From positions 124,001 to 188,000 of the forward strand of contig NZ_JABMIJ010000008.1 in NCBI RefSeq assembly GCF_014885015.1: a DNA stretch of 64,000 bases, written 5' to 3'. Under the pieces are notes generated by a model. That model was not told the DNA's origin and ran no database searches. It was given only the letters and a program-made list of their open reading frames with translations. Made by a program: the position numbers and the translations under genes. Shown piece by piece: positions 1-8,430 of the stretch. Each line of letters opens with the position of its first letter. Positions within the stretch are counted from its first letter, which is position 1. The stretch is from Spirabiliibacterium falconis (GTDB taxonomy: Bacteria; Pseudomonadota; Gammaproteobacteria; Enterobacterales; Pasteurellaceae).

Positions 1-2
1 TT

Positions 3-1040
3 TTATGGGCACCGTTAGTTGATCGCTTCGGCTATCAGCGATGGGGGCATTTTAGAACATGGTTAATCCCAACACAATGCGTTATGATCGGTTTTTTATT
101 TGCAGCCTCATTCCTCGATCCGTTCACATCCATCAATGGATTAGCCATTCTTTTCCTGCTGTTTATGATCATGACTGGTACGCAAGATCTTGCCTTAGAT
201 GGGCTTGCCTGTGCTGGATTTGACACACACGAACGTCATATGATTAATAGCATTCAAGTCGCCAGTGGCTTAATTGGAAATCTGATTGGCGGCAGTTTAG
301 TGATTATCTACCCTCACACGGGGTGGCAAGGCTCATTGCTGATCCTCTCAGGATTATCTGCTCTGCCGCTCCTCTTTCTCTGTTTATATCGAGAAACCCA
401 TTCTGCCCCGCAAACCGCACTTTCTCTACGCTTAGGTTGGATACACTTAATTAAGTTCTGGCAAGGCAAAATCACATGGCTTATCACCCTATTTATTTAT
501 TCTATTATCATTTCAGGCTGCTTTGCCATTCTTTCACCGCTATTGGTTGATGCGGGCTGGACAATTTCCCAAATCGGTATGATGAAAAATTATGGTGTGA
601 TTGTTGGCTTGATCAGTGTATTGCTAATTGTACCACTGAGTAAAAAATTTCAGAGGGAAAATAGTATCCGCATTTTTACCGCACTTCAAATGATCTGTTT
701 ATGTTGTTTCATCCCACTCCTGCACGTTAATCATACGCTACTGTGGGCATATCTTGCTGTGACAGCGAGCTATTTATGTTTTGCGCCGATTTTCACGTTA
801 AATAGTGCCATCATGATGGATTTAGCTGCAAAAACGCCTCTACCAAGTACCTCATATACCGTGCAAATTGCCGTAATGATGCTATTTTCAATCTGCTCCT
901 CAGCATTATGCTTAAATATTGCTGAACACGTTGGTTATCATTGGGTTGTTTATCTCTCCATCGCTTGCACGGCCTTTGCGTTTATCTATATCCCTTATGT
1001 TATCAAAGGATTATTTTATGACTCGAACACCAATAGCTGA
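3..1040 (+). CDS. MFS transporter, siderophore/AmpG-like (5' end outside window)
   Basis: Inner-membrane major facilitator transporter whose start lies upstream of the window; the reading frame is open from base 3, and the first visible residues (WAPLVDRFGYQRWG) form the conserved loop after an early transmembrane helix. The next helices include 'MTGTQDLALDGLA', typical of the AmpG and RhtX/FptX branch. About 345 residues and roughly ten hydrophobic segments are visible. The stop overlaps the start of the siderophore-interacting flavoprotein, so the two are surely cotranscribed. That pairing suggests import of a ferric siderophore or haem-like ligand whose iron is then released reductively. 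Substrate is inferred from the neighbour only; a muropeptide (AmpG-type) substrate is less likely here. Confidence 0.8.
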   Translation, partial: LWAPLVDRFGYQRWGHFRTWLIPTQCVMIGFLFAASFLDPFTSINGLAILFLLFMIMTGTQDLALDGLACAGFDTHERHMINSIQVASGLIGNLIGGSLVIIYPHTGWQGSLLILSGLSALPLLFLCLYRETHSAPQTALSLRLGWIHLIKFWQGKITWLITLFIYSIIISGCFAILSPLLVDAGWTISQIGMMKNYGVIVGLISVLLIVPLSKKFQRENSIRIFTALQMICLCCFIPLLHVNHTLLWAYLAVTASYLCFAPIFTLNSAIMMDLAAKTPLPSTSYTVQIAVMMLFSICSSALCLNIAEHVGYHWVVYLSIACTAFAFIYIPYVIKGLFYDSNTNS

Positions 1041-2004
1041 TCACGATCTCAAACTGGATATTATTGAGCACGTTAATGACGACCATCGCAAAGAATTGCT
1101 TGCGATTGCACAAGTCTACCTCAACCCCAACATTACCGATGCAACGCTACTAGATTTATATCATGAAGGCATGTTATTGCAGACGCAAACTGAGACTCAT
1201 CATTTACAATCGCAATTTGTGCCATTTCTAACCGATAAAGACCTACATACAAATGTACGTCATCTTGCTATGCACGCAGTACAGCAACGCACCACACCGC
1301 AATCGCACTATTTTTTCCATCTGCTTGATAAAACACAACCTACACCTAATATCTCTCGCTTAATCCTCAAAACCTGTGCAACTGCGCCAGAAAATTCACC
1401 AGGTTATGCGTGGCGATTTACGTTAAAATCGTTCGCAAATCAGCCCTATGCACACATCATTCCACACGTCCAAAATCAACCTGGACGGTACTATACACTA
1501 CGCAAGATCGTGAATAAAACAAATAGTGATTGCATTCTCTATGTCGATGTCTTCTGTCATGGCGATACCTTAGGTAGCTTATGGGCAAAATCATTAAAAT
1601 GCGGTGATATTCTACACGCTAATGCAACGTTTTATGAACATACCGATCACCTGACGGGACAAAGTGTACTGATTGGAGACGAAACCGCACTTCCAACTAT
1701 CGCAAACCTAATAGAATGTTGGCACCATCCTATCAGTCCGATTATTATTTCTATTACACAAGATCCCAAAGAACAGCACTACCTCGACGAGGTTGCGTTA
1801 CCGCCTAATACACACATAATTAAACTAGAGCACGCTGACAGTGCCTTAAAAAGCCTCGCAGTGTTAGATAAAATTACAACCATTGACAGTGTTTGGGGTG
1901 CCTGTGAACAACACGATGCCAAGACCATTCGCCATTATCTACGCAACCAACGGAAACTGACTAGTACCCAACAACGTATGAAAGCCTACTGGATAAAAAC
2001 ATAA
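1018..2004 (+). CDS. Siderophore-interacting FAD-binding protein
   Basis: Cytoplasmic flavoprotein of the siderophore-interacting protein (ViuB/YqjH-like) family, which reduces ferric siderophores to free iron. The 328-residue protein begins at ATG 1018 with AAGGA upstream, overlapping the transporter gene by 23 bases; an in-frame start further upstream would lie deep in that gene. Residues ~8-80 form a DUF2470-like module (HVNDDHRKELL). The middle carries the FAD motif RYYTLR and 'DVFCHGDTLGSLWA', followed by the NAD(P)H-binding part (GDETALPTI) and a C-terminal 'SVWGACEQ...YLR...AYW' block typical of the family. The fusion of a haem-utilisation-like N-terminal module to a SIP domain leaves open whether the ligand is a siderophore or haem. 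Confidence 0.85.
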   Translation: MTRTPIADHDLKLDIIEHVNDDHRKELLAIAQVYLNPNITDATLLDLYHEGMLLQTQTETHHLQSQFVPFLTDKDLHTNVRHLAMHAVQQRTTPQSHYFFHLLDKTQPTPNISRLILKTCATAPENSPGYAWRFTLKSFANQPYAHIIPHVQNQPGRYYTLRKIVNKTNSDCILYVDVFCHGDTLGSLWAKSLKCGDILHANATFYEHTDHLTGQSVLIGDETALPTIANLIECWHHPISPIIISITQDPKEQHYLDEVALPPNTHIIKLEHADSALKSLAVLDKITTIDSVWGACEQHDAKTIRHYLRNQRKLTSTQQRMKAYWIKT

Positions 2005-2025
2005 AGTGCGGTACAACCGCACTTT
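2003..2025. terminator. Paired-USS hairpin after siderophore gene
   Basis: Two inverted uptake signals (AAAGTGCGGT, 3-base loop, ACCGCACTTT) begin inside the stop codon of the flavoprotein gene and make a 10-bp stem. In Pasteurellaceae, inverted USS pairs often double as transcription terminators. The T-run after it is short. Confidence 0.7.
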
Positions 2026-2047
2026 ATGTTTAATGTACAGTAACATG

Positions 2048-2267
2048 ATAAACACACCTCACAGCAAAATAACATCGGGTTTATCACCTCATTCGCTCTG
2101 CAACACTTGGCGAGTGACTTCTTCATCTAAGCTCGTAGTTTGCAAACGATAAAGTACTGGGTAAGTCAATCAATATCATCACAGGATTAATTCGCCACCT
2201 TCGCACGCATACCCGTTAACGCATAATACAGCACCGTTTTGCCACAATTTGGTAACACACACTGCAT
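2048..2267 (-). pseudogene. feoB: Decayed feoB remnant (ferrous iron transporter G domain)
   Basis: The 354-base stretch between the flavoprotein gene and rsmD has no intact gene. On the minus strand three frames give pieces that follow FeoB in order. First comes the GTPase P-loop region (LPNCGKTVLYYALTGMRAKVAN, here with a stop after VAN), next the G3 region (ILIDLPSTLSFANYEL), and then SLDEEVTRQVLQSE and GDKPDVILL. Frameshifts, stops and internal deletions separate them, and the transmembrane part is missing altogether. This looks like the N-terminal scrap of a lost ferrous iron transporter. Its boundaries are approximate, and it is called from motif resemblance by eye. Confidence 0.72.
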
Positions 2268-2358
2268 AATACCCTTTCTTTTTATAGTGTATTTATTGAC
2301 TTACATCATAAGATTAAGAGATCATAGGAAAAAATCTGAAGCTAACACATCTATTATT

Positions 2359-2943
2359 ATGGCGAGAAAACACACAAAAACGAACCAGCCTAGTGGCGAA
2401 GTGCGCATCATCGCAGGTCGCTATCGTGGCAGAAAGTTGCCTGTATTAAACGCAGAAGGCTTACGTCCAACTGGCGATCGCATCAAAGAGCGGTTATTTA
2501 ATTGGCTAATGAACGACATCGTTGATGCACGCTGTTTAGACGTATTCGCAGGAAGCGGTAGCCTAGGTTTTGAAGCACTTTCACGCTACGCCGCATTCGT
2601 GCAGTTTTTTGAAATAAATCCGCAAGCGCACCGCACTTTACAACAAAATCTCACACGACTTGGTGCTGATAACGCCGGCGTTACCTGTGGTAACAGCCTA
2701 CACTTACTCCAAGTGCCACCCCCAACGCCATTTAATATCGTTTTTCTTGACCCGCCCTTTCACCAAAATCTTATCGCCCCTTGCATTGAGGCCCTCATCC
2801 AGCATAATTGGCTTGCCCCCAATGCACTCATTTACATCGAAACCGAAGCCAGCCTAACCGCACTTTACACACCCGAAACTTGGCAATGTATAAAAGAAAA
2901 ATCATCAGGTGCTGTGTGCTCACGCCTGTATCAAATCAGCTAA
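2359..2943 (+). CDS. rsmD: 16S rRNA (guanine(966)-N(2))-methyltransferase
   Basis: Methylates G966 of 16S rRNA in the assembled small subunit using S-adenosylmethionine. The 194-residue protein matches the usual family length when started at ATG 2359 (MARKH); the longer open frame from 2239 adds a hydrophobic, unconserved leader that runs into the feoB remnant. Visible motifs are 'IIAGRYRGRKLP' near the N-terminus, 'RPTGDRIKERLFNWL', the SAM-binding 'CLDVFAGSGSLGFEA' (~55-70) and the catalytic 'NIVFLDPPF' (~130), characteristic of N2-guanine methyltransferases. It stands alone, downstream of the decayed feoB. Confidence 0.95.
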   Translation: MARKHTKTNQPSGEVRIIAGRYRGRKLPVLNAEGLRPTGDRIKERLFNWLMNDIVDARCLDVFAGSGSLGFEALSRYAAFVQFFEINPQAHRTLQQNLTRLGADNAGVTCGNSLHLLQVPPPTPFNIVFLDPPFHQNLIAPCIEALIQHNWLAPNALIYIETEASLTALYTPETWQCIKEKSSGAVCSRLYQIS

Positions 2944-2958
2944 ATCTATCACCGCACT

Positions 2959-3717
2959 TTACACTAGAATTAATGCAATATTCTTCGCACGAATGGCATT
3001 TTGTGCATTTTCTAAAAGATTATTATCAGTAATGATGCTATCAAAAACATCCAGCTCTATCGCAAAGAACGTGCCGAGTGTGCCATACTTGGACGAATCG
3101 GTGACAAGGACATTGGTTTTGCTTGACTGCACGATGGCACGTTTGACGGGTAATTTTTGTTCATCTGGCGTCGTTAAACCATTTAAGTTCCACGATGATG
3201 TCGACACAAAGGCAATGTCGATAGAAATGTTACGCAAAAATTGAGCGGTTAGTTCACCCACAGATGAATAGTTGGTTTTACAAACATGCCCGCCTGTATG
3301 AATAAGCTCACACAAGCCTTCTTTGGCTAAAAAATTAGCAATAATAAAATCATTTGTAATAATTAATAAATCTTGTCTTTTTGCGATTTGATGAGCAATC
3401 TGTAACGTTGTTGTTCCCGCATCAAGATAAATTGTTTGATGATTTTGAATCAGCTTTTCAGCCTGCATACCAATACGTCGTTTTTGTGCTTGATAAAGTA
3501 ACGACTTATCATCGTGAGTTGGTTCAAAATTAAGACGTTGCAATAGCTGCACGCCACCAGAGACAGAAATAACCTTGCCCTGACTTTCTAATTTTTGAAT
3601 GTCTCTGCGTACCGTCATATGGGATACACCCATTAGATCAACCAGATCTGTGATACTCATCACATCATTTTCGGTAATAATTTTGAGTAACTGTTTTTGT
3701 CTTTCTGCTGGAATCAT
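2959..3717 (-). CDS. DeoR-family regulator of the acid-sugar (otn) operon
   Basis: Transcription factor of the DeoR family, closest in appearance to YgbI. An N-terminal winged helix-turn-helix (residues ~1-55, 'SITDLVDLMGVSHMTVRRDIQKLE') precedes a sugar-phosphate-sensing domain ('IYLDAGTTTLQIA', 'VTDSSKYG'). I start it at the MIPAERQ methionine, the conserved beginning in homologues; an ATG 12 codons upstream (3753) with a weak GGGAT is possible. It is divergent from ltnD across about 175 bases and probably represses the ltnD-gntP operon in the absence of a phosphorylated tetronate. The effector is inferred. Confidence 0.85.
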   Translation of the reverse strand: MIPAERQKQLLKIITENDVMSITDLVDLMGVSHMTVRRDIQKLESQGKVISVSGGVQLLQRLNFEPTHDDKSLLYQAQKRRIGMQAEKLIQNHQTIYLDAGTTTLQIAHQIAKRQDLLIITNDFIIANFLAKEGLCELIHTGGHVCKTNYSSVGELTAQFLRNISIDIAFVSTSSWNLNGLTTPDEQKLPVKRAIVQSSKTNVLVTDSSKYGTLGTFFAIELDVFDSIITDNNLLENAQNAIRAKNIALILV

Positions 3718-3811
3718 TTTTATATCACATTTATTTCTGCCAATTTTGTCCATTATATCCCAAAGGGTATTTTGTTCAATCTTACATCACTAGATACATT
3801 TTGTTAAATTT

Positions 3812-3862
3812 TGTGATCAATATCTCTTTTTAACATTCAATAATAGTGCATTATAGTTGCAC
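3812..3862 (+). promoter_or_regulatory. Divergent promoter region of the otn operon
   Basis: Between the DeoR-family gene and ltnD lie a CRP-like element (TGTGATCAATATCTCT, from 3812; only the left half is good) and an inverted repeat GTGCA-N7-TGCAC (3846-3862) that overlaps a possible -10 hexamer TATAGT (3852). The repeat is placed where a repressor would block ltnD transcription. All three are weak matches read by eye. Confidence 0.35.
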
Positions 3863-3892
3863 AAACAAAACAGTATGAATAAAGGAGAATAT

Positions 3893-4792
3893 ATGAGCTA
3901 TTCAGTCGCTGTTATCGGCTTGGGCGCAATGGGGATGGGCGCGGCAAAATCCTGTATTAATGCAGGTATCAATACCTATGGCATTGATTTAAATGAAGCT
4001 TATCTTGATGAATTAAAACAATTTGGCGCAAAAGCTGTGAGTAAAAGTGCGGTCGATTTTGCCGCAGAGCTAGACGCTGTTCTTTTGCTTGTTGTCAATG
4101 CTAAGCAAGTAAAAGAGATTTTATTTGGCACAGATGCACTTGTACCACATTTAAGACCTGGTACAGCCATCATGGTGTCATCAACCATTTCTTCACAAGA
4201 TGCGAAAGATATTAATCAAAAATTAACAGAAAAGAACTTGATCATGTTAGATGCGCCTGTCTCTGGTGGTGCTGCTAAAGCATTGAAAGGCGAAATGACG
4301 GTGATGGCATCAGGCTCATCAGAGGCATTTTCCAAACTTGCCCCTGTGTTAGAGGCGATAGCAGATAAAGTCTATAACATCGGCACAGAAATCGGCTTAG
4401 GCTCAACTGTCAAAATTATTCACCAATTATTGGCTGGCGTTCACATCGCTGCTGGGGCTGAAGCGATGGCATTGGCTGCAAGAGCCAATATTCCATTGGA
4501 TTTAATGTATGAGGTGGTGACAAATGCGGCGGGCAATTCTTGGATGTTTGAAAACCGAATGAAGCACGTTGTTGAGGGGGATTATTCGCCTTTATCGATG
4601 ATAGATATTTTTGTGAAAGATTTAGGTTTAGTCACAGACACTGCTAAAGCGCTTCATTTCCCGCTACCTTTAGCAAGCACTGCGCTGAATATGTTTACGC
4701 AGGCGAGCAATCTAGGTTTAGGAAAAGAAGATGATAGTGCGGTCATTAAAATTTTTTCGGGCATTAATTTGCCTTTAAAATCAGGAGAATAA
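3893..4792 (+). CDS. ltnD: L-threonate dehydrogenase
   Basis: NAD-dependent beta-hydroxyacid dehydrogenase (YgbJ type) that oxidises L-threonate to 2-oxo-tetronate. Starts at ATG 3893 after AAAGGAG; 299 residues, normal for the family. The Rossmann dinucleotide site is 'VIGLGAMGMGAAKSC' at residues ~5-19, the substrate-binding signature 'DAPVSGGAAKALKG' is at ~120, and the catalytic lysine lies in 'TVKIIHQLLAG' (~170). First gene of a tightly packed six-gene operon; otnK begins 2 bases after its stop. The operon context distinguishes it from the similar tartronate semialdehyde reductases. Confidence 0.92.
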   Translation: MSYSVAVIGLGAMGMGAAKSCINAGINTYGIDLNEAYLDELKQFGAKAVSKSAVDFAAELDAVLLLVVNAKQVKEILFGTDALVPHLRPGTAIMVSSTISSQDAKDINQKLTEKNLIMLDAPVSGGAAKALKGEMTVMASGSSEAFSKLAPVLEAIADKVYNIGTEIGLGSTVKIIHQLLAGVHIAAGAEAMALAARANIPLDLMYEVVTNAAGNSWMFENRMKHVVEGDYSPLSMIDIFVKDLGLVTDTAKALHFPLPLASTALNMFTQASNLGLGKEDDSAVIKIFSGINLPLKSGE

Positions 4793-4794
4793 TC

Positions 4795-6036
4795 ATGTTA
4801 GGTGTGATTGCAGATGATTTTACTGGCGCAAGCGACATTGCCAGCTTTTTAGTCGAAAATGGGCTATCAACCATTCAGTTTAATGGCATTCCAAGTGCTT
4901 TGGTGGGTAAAAACACAGAGGCTATCGTGATTAGTCTAAAATCGCGATCAAACCCTGCTGAGCAAGCTGTTCAGCAGTCATTAGATGCCCTAGCGTACTT
5001 AAAAGAAGCAGGTTGTACGCAATTTTATTTCAAATATTGCTCAACATTTGATAGCACAGAAAAAGGCAATATTGGTCCTGTTACCGATGCGCTGCTTGAG
5101 GCACTAGACGAAAATTTCACCATTATTAGCCCTGCTCTGCCCGTCAATGGTCGCACGATATTTCATGGCTATTTATTTGTAGGCGATGTGCTACTTAATG
5201 AATCGGGTATGCAAAATCACCCGATCACGCCAATGCGTGATGCCAACTTAATCAGACTAATGGATGCTCAGGCGCAAGGCAAAACAGGGCTTGTGCCCTA
5301 CACTATCGTCTGCCAAGGTGTGGATGCGATCAAAGTGCGGTTGGCGCAATTAGCACAAGATAACTACCGCTATGCTGTGGTAGATAGTCTTGATAATCAA
5401 CACCTTGCTAGCCTCGCTGAGGCGATTACTGATTTTAAACTCGTCACAGGTGGCTCTGGTCTTGCGGGATTGATGGCCTCTCATATCAGTCAAGGCAAAA
5501 AAGCGCATGACGCTTTCGAGCCCCCTAAATTGCCGAGTGTTATTTTATCTGGTTCCTGTTCTGTGATGAGCAATAAACAGGTTGATTATTATAAAAAATG
5601 CGCACCAACGCTTGCACTGGATATCACCCGCTGCCACAACGATGCGCATTATCTTAGCGAGTTATGTGAATGGGTACTAGGCAATCAAGGACAAGCGCTT
5701 GCACCAATGGTTTATGCCACCACAGCTCCAAGTCAATTAAAAGCAATACAGGAGAAATATGGCGCACAAGAAGCCAGCCAACGAATTGAGCAAACTTTCG
5801 CCCAATTAGCACAACGGCTTTATCAACAAGGTATTCAAACCTTTATTAGTGCGGGTGGCGAGACTTCAAGCATTATCGTTCAACACCTTGGCATTGAGGG
5901 TTTTAACATCGGCAAACAAATCGCCCCTGGTGTGCCGTGGCTCAAAGCGCTTGAAAAACCGCTCTATTTAGCGCTCAAATCAGGCAATTTTGGTCAAGAA
6001 ACTTTCTTCGTTGATGCACAGGAGATGTCCGCATGA
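4795..6036 (+). CDS. otnK: 3-oxo-tetronate kinase
   Basis: Four-carbon acid sugar kinase (former DUF1537 family) that phosphorylates 3-oxo-tetronate at C4 with ATP. The 413-residue protein has the N-terminal 'GVIADDFTGASDIASFL' substrate-domain motif (residues 2-18), 'KYCSTFDSTEKGNIGP' near 80, and the C-terminal nucleotide-binding domain with 'SGSCSVMSNKQV' (~250) and 'FISAGGETSSIIV' (~355). Its last codon overlaps the start of otnC by 4 bases (ATGA). The kinase sits between dehydrogenase and decarboxylase steps, as in the described H. influenzae pathway. Confidence 0.93.
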   Translation: MLGVIADDFTGASDIASFLVENGLSTIQFNGIPSALVGKNTEAIVISLKSRSNPAEQAVQQSLDALAYLKEAGCTQFYFKYCSTFDSTEKGNIGPVTDALLEALDENFTIISPALPVNGRTIFHGYLFVGDVLLNESGMQNHPITPMRDANLIRLMDAQAQGKTGLVPYTIVCQGVDAIKVRLAQLAQDNYRYAVVDSLDNQHLASLAEAITDFKLVTGGSGLAGLMASHISQGKKAHDAFEPPKLPSVILSGSCSVMSNKQVDYYKKCAPTLALDITRCHNDAHYLSELCEWVLGNQGQALAPMVYATTAPSQLKAIQEKYGAQEASQRIEQTFAQLAQRLYQQGIQTFISAGGETSSIIVQHLGIEGFNIGKQIAPGVPWLKALEKPLYLALKSGNFGQETFFVDAQEMSA

Positions 6037-6665
6037 GCCAATGCTTGCAAAAACGTGAAATGGTGTCATTAGCAAAATCCCTATTTGATCGAGGTTATAG
6101 CGTCGGTGGTGCGGGCAATATCTCAATACGCTTAGATGATAAGCATATTTTAATTACCCCAACAGGTTCATCATTGGGTCGCTTAACACCCGACACCTTA
6201 TCCATTATAACGCTTGATGGCGAGTTGGTTTCAGGTCATCCGCCCTCAAAAGAATATCCATTTCATTTAGCTATTTACGCGAAAAAACCCGAATGCCAAG
6301 CGATTGTGCATCTGCATTCAAGTTATTTGACCGCACTTTCCTGTTTGGAAAATCTCAATCCTGACAATGCGATCAAACCCTTTACGCCCTACTACGTGAT
6401 GCGCGTTGGCTCATTGCCTGTTATCCCCTATTTTGCGCCAGGGGATGTGCAAATTGCGACGCAATTATCACGTTTGGCTAGCCATCATAACGCCTTTCTG
6501 CTTGCTAACCATGGGGTAGTGGTGTGTGGCAAACACTTGCAAGATGCCGTGGACAATGCCGAAGAACTAGAGGAAACCGCCAAGCTGATGTTTATTTTAG
6601 ATAAACATCAAGTGCGGTATTTAAGCAACGATGAAATTCAAGTACTCAACCAGAGGAGAAAATAA
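6033..6665 (+). CDS. otnC: 3-oxo-tetronate 4-phosphate decarboxylase
   Basis: Class II aldolase/adducin-fold, metal-dependent enzyme (210 residues) that decarboxylates 3-oxo-tetronate 4-phosphate to dihydroxyacetone phosphate. Motifs: the phosphate-binding 'GAGNISIRLDDKHILITPTG' (~27-46), an acidic 'PSKEYPFHLAIY' (catalytic Glu, ~75), the zinc ligands in 'IVHLHSSYLTALS' (~92-97) and 'LANHGVVVCG' (third His, ~160). It overlaps otnK by 4 bases, and otnI starts directly after its stop. The product enters glycolysis, which links this operon to the glp and gluconeogenic genes elsewhere in the window. Confidence 0.92.
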   Translation: MSQCLQKREMVSLAKSLFDRGYSVGGAGNISIRLDDKHILITPTGSSLGRLTPDTLSIITLDGELVSGHPPSKEYPFHLAIYAKKPECQAIVHLHSSYLTALSCLENLNPDNAIKPFTPYYVMRVGSLPVIPYFAPGDVQIATQLSRLASHHNAFLLANHGVVVCGKHLQDAVDNAEELEETAKLMFILDKHQVRYLSNDEIQVLNQRRK

Positions 6666-7442
6666 ATGCTTAAATTTGCAGCAAATTTATCCATGATGTT
6701 TTGTGAGGTGCCATTCTTAGAACGATTTGAAGCCGCTGCCAAAGCAGGATTTAAGTATGTGGAATATTTATTCCCCTACGATTATCCCGCTGATGTTTTA
6801 AAAGCAAAATTAGATCAATTTGGTTTGCAGCAAGTGTTGTTTAACACCAAGCCTGGCAATATTGAGGCGGGCGAATGGGGCATCTCAGCTCTGCCAGGAA
6901 GAGAATCAGAGAGCCACGAACATATTGATTTGGCTCTCGAATATGCCTTGGCATTACATTGTCCAAACGTACACATTATGGCAGGTGTGGTTCCTGAAGG
7001 TGTTGAGCGTTTGGCATACGAAGAAACGTTTATCAAAAACATTCAATACGCCGCCGATAAATTTGCGCCCCACAATATCAATATTTGTCTTGAAGCGCTT
7101 AGCCCTGCCGTCAAACCGAATTATTTGCTAGTTAGTCAGTACGATACACTAAACATCGTTAACCAAATTGCACGCGATAACGTGCGCATTCAGCTTGATT
7201 ATTTTCATGCACAAAATGTCGATGGCAATTTAAGCAAACTTACGCACACCTTGCTAGATAAAGTGGCACATATTCAAATTGCCTCCGTTCCCGATAGAAT
7301 CGAGCCTGATGAAGGCGAGATTAACTATTTTTATCTTTTTGAGCAACTTAAAACCTTGGGTTATCGAGGCGTTATCGGTTGCGAATATCACCCACGAGGA
7401 AAAACAGAAGATGGATTAATTTGGCTTAAAAACACCCTATAA
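6666..7442 (+). CDS. otnI: 2-oxo-tetronate isomerase
   Basis: TIM-barrel isomerase of the hydroxypyruvate isomerase (Hyi) family; in acid-sugar operons it converts 2-oxo-tetronate to 3-oxo-tetronate for OtnK. 258 residues, the usual length. Visible family features are '[15 protein letters not shown]' at the N-terminus, metal-ligand strands 'NICLEALSP' (~140) and '[14 protein letters not shown]' (~175), and '[11 protein letters not shown]' near the C-terminus. It begins immediately after the otnC stop with AGAGGAGAAAATAA as its ribosome site. Hydroxypyruvate isomerase is the alternative name by homology, but no glyoxylate genes are nearby. Confidence 0.9.
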   Translation: MLKFAANLSMMFCEVPFLERFEAAAKAGFKYVEYLFPYDYPADVLKAKLDQFGLQQVLFNTKPGNIEAGEWGISALPGRESESHEHIDLALEYALALHCPNVHIMAGVVPEGVERLAYEETFIKNIQYAADKFAPHNINICLEALSPAVKPNYLLVSQYDTLNIVNQIARDNVRIQLDYFHAQNVDGNLSKLTHTLLDKVAHIQIASVPDRIEPDEGEINYFYLFEQLKTLGYRGVIGCEYHPRGKTEDGLIWLKNTL

Positions 7443-7461
7443 ACATACAAAGGAGAACACG

Positions 7462-8421
7462 ATGAAAATCATTATCACAGGCGGTCAAGGCTTTTTAGGC
7501 CAACGGCTGGCAAAAGCGCTTTTAAGTAGCGATAAAGTGCCAATCACAGAGCTTGTTCTAATTGATGTTATTGCGCCAGCAATGCCATATGATGATGGGC
7601 GCATAACGCCCGTAACATTAGATTTAAATCAGGCAAATACCTGTGATTTGGAAAAAATCATAACCAAGGACACAACGGCCATCTTCCACTTAGCAGCTAT
7701 CGTCAGTAGTCACGCAGAACAAGATCCAGACCTCGGTTATGAGATTAATGTTAAAGCAACCAAAAAATTATTGGATTTATGTCGAAAAGTCAATCCTAAT
7801 ATTCGTTTTATTTTCTCAAGCTCTCTTGCTGTCTATGGCGGGGAGCTGCCAGAGACAATTTTAGACGACACAGCACTTACGCCACAATCAAGCTACGGCA
7901 GTCAAAAAGCGATGTGCGAGCTGCTCATTAATGATTATGCCCGCAAGGGCTTTGTGGACGCTGTTGCACTACGCCTGCCTACAATTTGTATCAGACCGGG
8001 CAGACCCAATCAAGCGGCGTCGTCTTTTGTTAGCAGCATTATTCGCGAACCTTTGCAAGGCAAAGAAGCGCTTTGCCCTGTTGATAAGCATTTAAAGCTA
8101 TGGATTTCTAGCCCTGATGTCGTGGTAAATAACTTTATCCATTGCCTAACATTACCGCCTTTAGAGAAAAATAAATGGCATGTTATCAACCTCCCTGGCA
8201 TATCTGTTAGCGTCGAATCAATGCTTAATGATTTAGTTGCCATGAAGGGACAGGCGATTTTAGAGCACATTCGCTTCATCTTCGATGAAAAGATTAACGC
8301 TATCGTTGCTAGTTGGCCTTCTCGGATTGATACCACAACCGCACTTTCACTGGGTTTTTACCAAGATGAAAATTTTCGTGATGTTATCACGCAGTTTATG
8401 GCTTGTGATTTATCGGCATAG
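7462..8421 (+). CDS. denD: D-erythronate dehydrogenase
   Basis: Extended short-chain dehydrogenase (319 residues) that oxidises D-erythronate with NAD, giving the operon a second entry substrate besides L-threonate. The N-terminal nucleotide site is 'IITGGQGFLGQRLA' (residues 3-16). 'FHLAAIVSSHAEQDPDLGYEIN' (~75) and the catalytic 'SSSLAVYG...SSYGSQKAMCE' (Tyr-X3-Lys, ~145-149) follow. A C-terminal substrate region is present and full length. AAAGGAG precedes the ATG, 19 bases after otnI. Confidence 0.9.
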   Translation: MKIIITGGQGFLGQRLAKALLSSDKVPITELVLIDVIAPAMPYDDGRITPVTLDLNQANTCDLEKIITKDTTAIFHLAAIVSSHAEQDPDLGYEINVKATKKLLDLCRKVNPNIRFIFSSSLAVYGGELPETILDDTALTPQSSYGSQKAMCELLINDYARKGFVDAVALRLPTICIRPGRPNQAASSFVSSIIREPLQGKEALCPVDKHLKLWISSPDVVVNNFIHCLTLPPLEKNKWHVINLPGISVSVESMLNDLVAMKGQAILEHIRFIFDEKINAIVASWPSRIDTTTALSLGFYQDENFRDVITQFMACDLSA

Positions 8422-8430
8422 GAGGAAATT

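Noticed and set aside
2239-2358. Longer RsmD with a hydrophobic N-terminal leader
   Set aside because: The leader overlaps the feoB remnant and is not seen in RsmD proteins; ATG 2359 gives normal length.
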